Positions 7,272 to 14,512 of a DNA stretch of 64,000 nt are shown one piece after another; within the stretch, counting starts at the first letter, position 1, and each line of letters opens with the position of its first letter. This DNA is from Alphaproteobacteria bacterium (GTDB lineage Bacteria; Pseudomonadota; Alphaproteobacteria; SMXP01): the NCBI GenBank assembly GCA_028285305.1, contig JANQPV010000022.1:263322-327321 (forward strand), in the 5' to 3' direction. A program made the position numbers and the translations under genes. A model generated the notes under the pieces. The model saw only the letters and a list, made by a program, of their open reading frames with translations. It ran no database searches and had not been told where the DNA came from.

Positions 7272-8372
7272 ATGCTGCTAAGTTCACTCAAGGTTTCCCG
7301 CGCGGAATTCGAGCGGGAAACCGGATGGTCCCTCAAGGAAGAAGGGGCCTGTAAAGGTGACGTCTGCATTCCCATTCCCGATGCACAAAAGGGCGATGAG
7401 GTTGATGCGGCTGCATTAGCGGAGGCTATGGCATTGCCGCTCGTTAAGGCGGAGGGCCAGGACTTGTGGGCGCTGGGTCCTGAATCGATCGGGTCGCGGG
7501 CTTTGACCAGCGCGGAGGCGCCCGACTTTGCCCTGCCGGACTTGGATGGAAATCTCTTTCATCTGAGCAGTTTGCGAGGCGAAAAAGTTCTTCTGTATGC
7601 CTGGGCGCCCTATTGAGGTTGCTCGCGTGATCTGCCCGTGTGGCAGGCTTTAAGAAACGAATTGAAGCCCAAAGGCTTGGAGCTGGTGACTGTCGGTCTT
7701 GACGTTCTGGGTGCGGATGGCTGCCGCGACTTTATCGAAGCCGCCAAGCCTGAACATCCGTCGTTGATCGATACGCATCACTTGCTGGCGAATCTCTTTG
7801 GGGTGATCAACATTCCAAGTTCGATATGGATCGATGAAGACGGTATGATCGTGCGCCCGGCCGAAGCGGCGCCGGCGCCTCCTGGTCAAGCCGCAGCCAT
7901 GGACATGCCCGCGGAATTGCCCCAGCGGTTCATTGAGATGGGCGGCGAAGTCGTGAAGATGCAAGCCAGCCCGGACGCCTATCATGCGGCCTTGCGTGAT
8001 TGGGTCGAGAAAGGCGCGGGCAGCGAATTCGCCCATGATCCGGCAACGGTAATTGAGCGGTCCCGACCTCGCTCCGCCGACGTGGCCTTAGGCCATGCGC
8101 ATTTTGAGTTGGCCACGGCGCTCGAACAATCCGGCAATCACGCCGGTGCCATTACCCATTTCCGAGAAGCACACCGACTGGTGCCGGATAGTTGGACCTT
8201 CCGGCGGCAGGCTTGGTCCCTGGAACAGAACGAGGTGGCGGGCACGCCGTTAGAGCGTTTCTGGCAAGGCCCATCAGAGTCGAACCCCGAGGCATGGCCT
8301 TATGAAGGGGACTGGCTGTCCGACGTCCGAGAGGTGGGTCCGGAAAACTACAGCGAGGATTGGAAGCCGTAA
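7272..8372 (+). CDS. Putative selenoprotein: redoxin (AhpC/TlpA-like) with in-frame TGA
   Basis: Read through the TGA at 7614-7616, this is a 366-residue thioredoxin-fold protein. Before the TGA it reads APDFALPDLDGNLFHLSSLRGEKVLLYAWAPY, and after it GCSRDLPVWQALRNELKPKG. So the stop takes the place of the first Cys of the WxxxCGC redox motif common in this family, giving Sec115-Gly-Cys117. Both halves are in one frame and neither has a convincing independent start or stop. An N-terminal ETGWSLKEEGACKGDVC segment (Cys27, Cys32) and a C-terminal TPR-like helical part (~240-300) flank the redoxin domain. The ATG has a strong AGAGGAGA site. A SECIS-like hairpin sits 20 bases after the TGA. A nonsense mutation or sequencing error is the alternative. 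No sel genes are in the window. Confidence 0.8.
7632..7646 (+). promoter_or_regulatory. Candidate bacterial SECIS hairpin
   Basis: CTGCC (7632-7636), loop CGTGT (7637-7641) and GGCAG (7642-7646) form a perfect 5-bp stem, extendable by a U-G pair at 7631/7647. The loop begins 20 bases after the TGA and has G as its second base followed by U, as expected of SelB-binding elements in bacteria. It lies within the coding sequence, as bacterial SECIS elements do. Confidence 0.65.
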
Positions 8373-8394
8373 AAGTTAGCGCGCTGAGCAAACT

Positions 8395-8880
8395 TCAAGC
8401 GTGCCCAACCTCGTGATAGGTTTGGAAAGGTTGCCCGCCTGTCCGGTCGACAACCTCGATCTCGGGTAGGTAAATGCTCATTCCTGCGGTCAAAAAGAGT
8501 GCGCCGATTGTATCCGCCGCGAGGCGCGCTCTGTCTTCCCCGTGGCCGCCCATGAGCCATCGCAGATGGGCATCGCGCCGAGCAAAGTCCTGTTGTTGAG
8601 CTGATGCAATCAAGGCGACGATGCTTAGTTCGTCCGTCGTCACACCGCAGCAACCGGGTTCGCCTAATGTGATCCGTCTGCCCCCTTTGGATCTGATTGA
8701 GTGGACGAGATCGTCGATGCACTCGGCGGCCCTTTCACTATCTTCTCCTAAAGCGCGTTCGAAGCCCTTCTTGAGGGCGGGGCAATCTGTGTGAGCCAGT
8801 GCGGCGGCGCGAAATCCCCAGAGGACATAGCCGGCACCAAGGCCCAACTGGGGAATTGTAAGAGAGGGTATGAATGTCAT
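8395..8880 (-). CDS. Hypothetical protein, possibly iron-regulated
   Basis: A 161-residue protein that I do not recognise. It begins MTFIPSLTIPQLGLGAG, has a CPALKKGFERALGEDSERAAECIDDL helical part and a Gly/Cys-rich GEPGCCGVTTDE. A third part reads ARRDAHLRWLMGGHGEDR. AAGGA precedes the ATG by about 10 bases. The Fur-box-like palindrome at 8990-9008 lies ~110 bases upstream. Paired Cys and several His leave metal binding possible, without proof. Confidence 0.55.
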   Translation of the reverse strand: MTFIPSLTIPQLGLGAGYVLWGFRAAALAHTDCPALKKGFERALGEDSERAAECIDDLVHSIRSKGGRRITLGEPGCCGVTTDELSIVALIASAQQQDFARRDAHLRWLMGGHGEDRARLAADTIGALFLTAGMSIYLPEIEVVDRTGGQPFQTYHEVGHA

Positions 8881-9276
8881 GCGGATGGTTTCCTTAAAAC
8901 TGTTCCGGGGTTAAGCGGTTCGGACCCGCGCTAGGCGGTGTCCCGCCCATTGCGAGCAGATCGCAGATTATCCGGCCAAATGCATTTTTGCAAATGATTA
9001 TCACTTGCGTTTGCAAAAAAAGTTGGTTTAAATGAGTCCTTGTGCGGTGAGAGTAGCTTGCTTCCATTCCTCCTTTCGCTGCGCGATGCACCGTTCTCAT
9101 CCCGTCTTGAGTGACAGGGTGTGGTCATCACCTGACCGACTCTAGGAATCGCAGTCGCGGGATGAGAACGGATTTTCTCCCTTACTTTCTGGCCGGGGCT
9201 CTTTTTGAGCTTCGGCCAGTTTTGTTGGCTGTGACCCAATTTGGAGAACGATCCGGTCACGTGGTATGACGTGCGC
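8881..9276. other. 396-base intergenic region between divergent genes
   Basis: This gap separates the leftward hypothetical gene from the rightward TetR gene. It contains a Fur-box-like palindrome flanked by repeated TTTGCAAA-type motifs and otherwise no believable coding frame. Short frames here overlap the TetR gene antisense and do not look like proteins. A second-strand pair GATTTTCTCCC/ TGAGAACGG stretch near 9165-9180 shows no clear hairpin. Confidence 0.5.
8990..9008. promoter_or_regulatory. Fur-box-like palindrome
   Basis: GCAAATGATTATCACTTGC is a 9-1-9 palindrome with 8 of 9 pairs matching, close to the classical ferric uptake regulator site built from GATAAT/ATTATC units. It lies in the divergent region between the hypothetical gene at 8395-8880 and the TetR gene at 9277 and could control either. 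Confidence 0.7.
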
Positions 9277-9948
9277 ATGGTGGAGACCCAATCCAAGCAG
9301 CGGGGACGGCCCTCGCGGCTCTCACAAGAGATGATCGTTCGCGTGGCTCGGACGATTTTGCAGACCGAGGGAGAGACGGTGCTCAGTATTCGCCGTATTG
9401 CGAGTGAGCTGAATTCTTCGCCCATGTCCATCTACCGCCATGTCGACGACAAAGACCATCTTATTGTGCTGGTTCTGGAGGATTTGGCTCAGGAGATCGT
9501 CAAGCCGGAATTGCCCGATGACTCAAAAGAGCGCGTTCTCGTTCTATGGCTTGCGCTTTACGACTGTCTCGCAGCGCAGCCTTGGGCGGTCGATGTGTTG
9601 GCCAAAGGAGACAAGCTTGGCCCGTCGGTCTTGTGGTTTGTCGAGCGGATCGTGCGAGCTTTTCTCGATATGGGTCTTTCTCAAGATAGAGCTATGCAAG
9701 CTTACAATGTGATTTGGAAGCTGACGGTTGGCACACTTATGGTTGATAAAGGGCAAAGAGAAGCGATCGAACTGGCCCATGATCGTATGTCCATGCCCCG
9801 GCGTGTCATTCTGGAAAACGCGGAAAACTACCCCGTCCTAACGCAAGTTGCGCAAGGGGACCCCGCTTGGGTGCAGAGACCCCGCGATTACTACCGCGAC
9901 AATATTTCCACTCTTCTGGAGGGGATTCGTACCTGGACATCACATTAG
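9277..9948 (+). CDS. TetR/AcrR-family transcriptional regulator
   Basis: A 223-residue regulator. The N-terminal helix-turn-helix is plain: RLSQEMIVRVARTIL, then LSIRRIASELNSSPMSIYRHVDDKDHL, the pattern of TetR proteins. The C-terminal ligand domain is helical (TetR_C-like) and not specific. The ATG at 9277 fits the family; TTG 9241 and GTG 9271 lie upstream in frame. It sits ahead of the RND/LolA/barrel operon (180-base gap), so that operon is the natural target, with Fur as a second input. Confidence 0.8.
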   Translation: MVETQSKQRGRPSRLSQEMIVRVARTILQTEGETVLSIRRIASELNSSPMSIYRHVDDKDHLIVLVLEDLAQEIVKPELPDDSKERVLVLWLALYDCLAAQPWAVDVLAKGDKLGPSVLWFVERIVRAFLDMGLSQDRAMQAYNVIWKLTVGTLMVDKGQREAIELAHDRMSMPRRVILENAENYPVLTQVAQGDPAWVQRPRDYYRDNISTLLEGIRTWTSH

Positions 9949-10077
9949 TGTACGCGTATACTAAGTGTCGCAACGGTCGGACAGATCTCGCATAAGCCCT
10001 TATGCGACCATGGCTTTTTGGCTGGGCCAACCCCTTCAAGATAAAATCTAAATCGTCAAAACTTGGTCTTTTTGCTA

Positions 10078-10106
10078 TTGCAACTCATTCTCATTTGCGT
10101 TATAGG
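10078..10106 (+). promoter_or_regulatory. Promoter with overlapping Fur-box-like site
   Basis: TTGCAA (10078-10083), a 17-base spacer and TATAGG (10101-10106) make a good sigma70-like promoter. GCAACTCATTCTCATTTGC (10080-10098), a weaker Fur-box-like palindrome (6 of 9 pairs), overlaps the -35 and fills the spacer. It would drive the RND exporter operon and be repressed by Fur when iron is plentiful. Confidence 0.6.
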
Positions 10107-10129
10107 TTTTGAATGGGGAGGTGATCCGC

Positions 10130-12481
10130 GTGGAGCGAGAAAACGGAGTGGGCGGTTTTACGGCGGGTGCGACGGGTCTGCTCATTCGGCTACGCTGGAT
10201 AAGCTTGGCTTTGGTTGTGGTAATCACCGTCTTTGCCTTTAATCAGCTCGCCAATCTTCAGATTGACAACTCGAACGAAACGTTCTTTCGCCACGGCAAC
10301 GATACAAAGGTTAGGCTCGATCAGTTCAAAGAGACTTTCGGAAATGACGACTTTGTGTTCGTTCTTGTCGATGTGGACAACACGTTTGAGTCAGCAACGC
10401 TGAAACGCCTGGGCGAACTTGCCGAACTGTTGGAGTTAGAGACACCCCACCTCCTGGAAATGACATGGATCGGAAACGTGGAGTCCATCGAAGGTGTTCC
10501 CGGAGGCATTGTCATCGAGGACTTGATTCCCGATCTAGGTTTGTCACGGTCCGAGTTGAACGCGGTTGCTGAGAGAGCGACCTCAGATCCATTGTACAAA
10601 GACAGAATAGTTTCCTCCGACAAGCGGACGGCGGGAATACTCTTGGAATTCGAGAACTACCCAGAATTGGGCATTGATCCTCGGAAAGACGTACCGCCCG
10701 TTATCAACGACATTATTGCTGACTTTGCTGATCTCAACACCCACGTCGTTGGCGGACCTATCATGGATTACGAGATGGATCTGGAGACGGCGAGGGAAGC
10801 TCCGAGATGGATGAGCTTGGCGCTTGGCGCGATGGTACTCATGCTGCTCGTCACGACGCGGAGTTTCATGGGTGTTTTGGTTCCTGCCCTTACTGTCATT
10901 CTAAGCGTTATCTGGACCATGGGGATTGTTTCTCTTCTCGGTTTTACGCTCAACCTGTTTGTCATCCTTGTCCCTACGCTTTTGCTCTGCGTGGGGATCG
11001 GAGATGCGATGCATGTGGTTGCCGAGTTTCGTCAGGGCCTAAATGAAGGCCTATCCCGGCGGGAGTCACTAGTTCATACGTTGGGACTGGTAACCGGTCC
11101 GATTCTGCTGACGACCATTACCACGGCAACTGGATTTTTGGCGTTCCTTGCGACCGACTTGGTGCCTTTGCGGGAACTGGGCATTCAAGCGGCCATCGGC
11201 GTTTGGGTGGCCCTTATCCTAACGTTTTTGTTCGCCGTCCCAGTTCTTTCCATGGGTGGGGCTGGGTCGGGCAAGAGCCCGAAACGATCGGGTAAGGACA
11301 TTTTCGATCATTTCCTTGGGGCTATAACCTTCCTCACCTTGCGAGCGCCGGTGCCGATTGCGATTCTGTTTGCCGTCGGCACCGGCGCGGCTCTTTACGG
11401 GGTGAGCATTGTCGAGATTGAATCCAATACAATTCAGGACTTGCCGGAAGACTATCCCATGCGGGTCGCTTTTGAGTACGTCGACGAACAAATGGGTGGG
11501 TCTATGTCGCTGGAGTTGGTCGTCGAGACAGGCGAAGCGGACGGTATTAAGAATATCTCTGTCATGCGCGACATCGAACGACTTCAGGCCTATCTCGAGT
11601 CGCATCGGTTCGTGACACAAACCTCCAGCGTGGTTGATCAGATCAAGCAGATGCACCGCGCGGTCTATGAGAACAAAGAGGATTACTATCGGCTACCCGA
11701 AAAAAGCTCTCAGGTTGCTGAGTATCTTCTACTCTATGAAAGCGGTGGGGGCTCGCAGTTAGAAAAGTATGTCAGCTTTACTTATGATGCCGCGCGCGTG
11801 CAGGCACGCACAAAATCTCTCACGCTTGCGCAAGTCCAAGAGCTGGAGCGGGACGTGGAGAGGTTTGTTGCCGAGAACATTGAAAGCGCCGAAGTCAAGA
11901 CCACCGGGACCCTCAGTCTCATGAGCGGTCTGGGTGATCTGATTAAGGTGGGGCAGGGCCAGAGTTTTACGCTTGCATTTTTTGCCATTGCCCTCATCAT
12001 GGTCATTACACTGAGGTCGATCAAACTGGGTCTCATTGCCATGGTACCCAATGTTCTGCCGGTCTTCTTCGCGCTGGGCGCGATGGGTTGGCTGGGGTTT
12101 CAGCTCAATATGATTGGTCTCGTTCTTGCGCCAATGATTTTAGGCGTTGCGGTCGATGACACAGTCCACTTCTTTGTCCGCTATCGCCGCTACTTCGATC
12201 AGTTCGGCAGCTATGAGACCGCGTACCGCGAAACCATGCGCACGGTGGGCCGGCCGCTTCTCTTTACGACCATGGTGTTGGTCCTAGGTTTCATGGGCTT
12301 CACTTATACCGTTTTCGATGGCCCACGGAACTTTGCGATGTCTTCTGGCATCGCATTCTCCAGCGCACTCTTTGCCGAGTTCTTGTTGGCGCCCGTCCTT
12401 TTGCGCTGGTTAAAGCCCTTGGGACCCGAAACGGCTCCAAAAGAAGAAGCACCTTCACCCCTTGTGACAGCAAAAGCCTAG
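10130..12481 (+). CDS. RND-superfamily exporter (MMPL/HpnN-like)
   Basis: A 783-residue transporter with 12 predicted helices in the RND plan: one helix (~20-40), a large periplasmic loop (~45-230), five helices, then a second copy of the same arrangement. Repeated motifs such as VGIGDAMHVVAEFRQGLNEG in half one and LGVAVDDTVHFFVRYRRY in half two are the paired helix-4 sequences. GTG 10130 is chosen because GGGGAGG lies 8 bases upstream; TTG 10109 would place that site inside the gene. Members export lipids or hydrophobic compounds. It is followed by a LolA-like protein and an outer-membrane barrel, which together look like an envelope-spanning lipid or siderophore export path. Confidence 0.85.
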   Translation: MERENGVGGFTAGATGLLIRLRWISLALVVVITVFAFNQLANLQIDNSNETFFRHGNDTKVRLDQFKETFGNDDFVFVLVDVDNTFESATLKRLGELAELLELETPHLLEMTWIGNVESIEGVPGGIVIEDLIPDLGLSRSELNAVAERATSDPLYKDRIVSSDKRTAGILLEFENYPELGIDPRKDVPPVINDIIADFADLNTHVVGGPIMDYEMDLETAREAPRWMSLALGAMVLMLLVTTRSFMGVLVPALTVILSVIWTMGIVSLLGFTLNLFVILVPTLLLCVGIGDAMHVVAEFRQGLNEGLSRRESLVHTLGLVTGPILLTTITTATGFLAFLATDLVPLRELGIQAAIGVWVALILTFLFAVPVLSMGGAGSGKSPKRSGKDIFDHFLGAITFLTLRAPVPIAILFAVGTGAALYGVSIVEIESNTIQDLPEDYPMRVAFEYVDEQMGGSMSLELVVETGEADGIKNISVMRDIERLQAYLESHRFVTQTSSVVDQIKQMHRAVYENKEDYYRLPEKSSQVAEYLLLYESGGGSQLEKYVSFTYDAARVQARTKSLTLAQVQELERDVERFVAENIESAEVKTTGTLSLMSGLGDLIKVGQGQSFTLAFFAIALIMVITLRSIKLGLIAMVPNVLPVFFALGAMGWLGFQLNMIGLVLAPMILGVAVDDTVHFFVRYRRYFDQFGSYETAYRETMRTVGRPLLFTTMVLVLGFMGFTYTVFDGPRNFAMSSGIAFSSALFAEFLLAPVLLRWLKPLGPETAPKEEAPSPLVTAKA

Positions 12482-12490
12482 GAGTTGCAT

Positions 12491-13261
12491 ATGCGCTTAA
12501 TGTTCACTGTTTTGGTTGTTTCGACGGCATTTTCATTTGGCTCCGCATACTCTCTGACGGGCCGCGACATTGCGGTAAAAATGGACGAGGTTGATACGTC
12601 GGCAGACAGTCAGCGGAACGCGACAATGGTCATCGAACGGGCTGGTCAAAAACTGGTTCGCAAGCTTAAAATGCAAGGCAAGAAGTATGGCGTGGATGAA
12701 CGGTCGCTGATTACATTCGAAGAGCCTGCCGACGTTCAAGACACCAAGTATCTGTCTTGGGTGTATGATGCGACAGATCAGGAAGACGATCTCTGGGTGT
12801 ACTTCCCGACGGATAATCTGGTCCGGCGAATCAGTGGGGGTGGTAAGAAGGGGTCGTTCATGCGTTCCGATTTTGCCAATGAAGATATTGAGCAACGCGC
12901 CGTCGATGACGATGTGCATACGTTAGTTGAAGAGACCACCATGGGGGACCGCAGCGTGTATGTTCTTGAGTCGGTCCCGATCGAGATTAAGGCTGCTGAT
13001 TCCAACTATGCCAAACGCAAGGTGTGGGTCGATGCGGAGTATTGGCTGCCTGTCAAAATCGAATATTATGATCAGAGAAAACGTCTTCTGAAGACAATGA
13101 TTCAAGGTGATATTCAGAACATCGACGGAATTTGGACGGCGACGAAACTCATCATGGAAACGCCGCGCAAAAATTCAAAAACTCTCATGCAGTATTTTGA
13201 TGTTCAGTATAATGTCGGCCTTGATGACGGAGCGTTCGAGCAAAGTGCACTCAAGAGATAG
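12491..13261 (+). CDS. Outer-membrane lipoprotein-sorting (LolA-like) protein
   Basis: A 256-residue exported protein, with a signal peptide ending near FGSAYS. The mature part starts LTGRDIAVKMDEVDTSADSQ and includes DDLWVYFPTDNLVRRISGG and KVWVDAEYWLPVKIEYYD, the strands of the LolA/LolB-like half-barrel family that often accompanies RND exporters. Such proteins carry hydrophobic cargo across the periplasm. GGAG lies 6 bases before ATG 12491. It starts 9 bases after the RND gene and 9 bases before the barrel gene, so the three are one operon. Confidence 0.8.
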   Translation: MRLMFTVLVVSTAFSFGSAYSLTGRDIAVKMDEVDTSADSQRNATMVIERAGQKLVRKLKMQGKKYGVDERSLITFEEPADVQDTKYLSWVYDATDQEDDLWVYFPTDNLVRRISGGGKKGSFMRSDFANEDIEQRAVDDDVHTLVEETTMGDRSVYVLESVPIEIKAADSNYAKRKVWVDAEYWLPVKIEYYDQRKRLLKTMIQGDIQNIDGIWTATKLIMETPRKNSKTLMQYFDVQYNVGLDDGAFEQSALKR

Positions 13262-13270
13262 GGAGCTGGC

Positions 13271-14503
13271 ATGGGGCGGGGGCTTGCGCTCGGGATTGTG
13301 CTTGGGGTTGGGATGAGTCTCGCCCCTTTTGGTGCGCCCGCTCAAGAAGACCCTTTCGCGTTTGATTTGGCTGAAGAGGCGGCGCCTGAAGGGCCCTTCC
13401 GTGTCTCAGGATTCTTTGAGTCGCGGAACCAGCGGTTTCTGTCGCAAGACTCTTTTCTGTCCAATCGTCAGCGCGGTCAGTTGGAGCTGAAATTTACGTC
13501 CAATCTCTTCCGTCTCTTCGCCAGCGGCTATGGCGAGTACGATCCCGCTACGGAGGAGTATCGCAGTCCTTGGCGCGGCGAGGTGTTAGAGGCCTACGGT
13601 GTGTTCGATGGCCCGTCTACCGACGTCACGCTTGGCCGGCAACGCATTGCTTGGGGAACCGCGGACGGCCGCAGCACAATAGACCGGATCAACGCTGTCG
13701 ACTTTCGCGACCCGATCGGCAACGCGCGGACGTCTGCACGCTGGCCGTCTTGGGCCGCACGTATCGAACAATCGACGCCCTTCGGCATTTTGGAAGGGGT
13801 CTGGCTGCCAATTGGACGCGACCGCCGTTTGCCAGAAGAAGGCAGTCCGTGGGAGACGGATGCGCTCGCTAGCTTGCGAGCCGCCCAGACGATGGGTCTC
13901 CAACTCGACCTTGACAATCCCGATGTTCATGAAGGCGGTGTTCGGTTTTCTCACTACGGGGAGGGCTTTGATTGGAGTGTGGCCGTCTTCGATGGGCAAA
14001 CGGATTTTCCTCTGCCTGCCCTCCAAACCGCAGACCGGGTCGTCTTGAAGCCCGAACGGATCACCACTTGGAACGCGAGCGTGGCTGTTGGAAGAGCCAA
14101 GAGTACGTGGCGCGGGGAGGTGGCTTATACGCCCAACTTTCCGTTGGGATTGGGGCAGGTGAGTGATCTTACCCAAGCGATTGTGGGTTGGGATCGTACG
14201 TTCTTCAGCGATCTCTACGTAAATGTTCAGCTTTTTGTAGATGGCTTCAGCGATGCTGACGAAGAATGGGGCGGAACGTTCGCGGTTACGAACTCCTTCT
14301 TTGATGATGCGACGGAGGCGGGCGTACGCGGTCAACTCCTCAATGAAGGTCAGTATGCGGTGGAGACTTTCGCCGATTACGAATTCAATGACGCGATCAC
14401 AGTCACAGCCCGTGCCTTTGTGTTCGGCGGCAATACTGGTTCAGGGTTAGGCGAGTTTCGCGAAAATGACTTTGCGGAACTTTCGCTGAGGTATGCGTTT
14501 TGA
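13271..14503 (+). CDS. Outer-membrane beta-barrel protein (DUF1302-like)
   Basis: A 410-residue protein with a signal peptide ending near GAPAQE. It shows alternating amphipathic strands throughout and a C-terminal aromatic ending LSLRYAF, as in outer-membrane barrels. The segment YGVFDGPSTDVTLGRQRIAWGTADG followed by INAVDFRDP is typical of the alginate-export/DUF1302-type porins found beside RND and LolA-like genes. It is the third gene of the RND operon and would form the outer-membrane exit. It converges on the TonB receptor, 9 bases away. Confidence 0.75.
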   Translation: MGRGLALGIVLGVGMSLAPFGAPAQEDPFAFDLAEEAAPEGPFRVSGFFESRNQRFLSQDSFLSNRQRGQLELKFTSNLFRLFASGYGEYDPATEEYRSPWRGEVLEAYGVFDGPSTDVTLGRQRIAWGTADGRSTIDRINAVDFRDPIGNARTSARWPSWAARIEQSTPFGILEGVWLPIGRDRRLPEEGSPWETDALASLRAAQTMGLQLDLDNPDVHEGGVRFSHYGEGFDWSVAVFDGQTDFPLPALQTADRVVLKPERITTWNASVAVGRAKSTWRGEVAYTPNFPLGLGQVSDLTQAIVGWDRTFFSDLYVNVQLFVDGFSDADEEWGGTFAVTNSFFDDATEAGVRGQLLNEGQYAVETFADYEFNDAITVTARAFVFGGNTGSGLGEFRENDFAELSLRYAF

Positions 14504-14512
14504 TCTGGCCCG

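Noticed and set aside
7272-7616. A 114-residue truncated redoxin or pseudogene
   Set aside because: The frame stays open and well conserved for 252 codons after the TGA, and a SECIS-like hairpin follows; a decayed gene would show more damage.
7638-8372. Separate gene beginning at GTG 7638 downstream of the TGA
   Set aside because: The start would lie inside the redoxin active-site helix with no ribosome site; the two pieces make one family member when read through the TGA.
8931-9431. Minus-strand 166-codon frame over the Fur-box region and TetR gene
   Set aside because: It is antisense to the TetR helix-turn-helix and shows no protein-like pattern.
13586-14335. Minus-strand 249-codon frame opposite the outer-membrane barrel gene
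   Set aside because: No start context or motif; it mirrors the barrel gene whose signal peptide and terminal Phe are clear.
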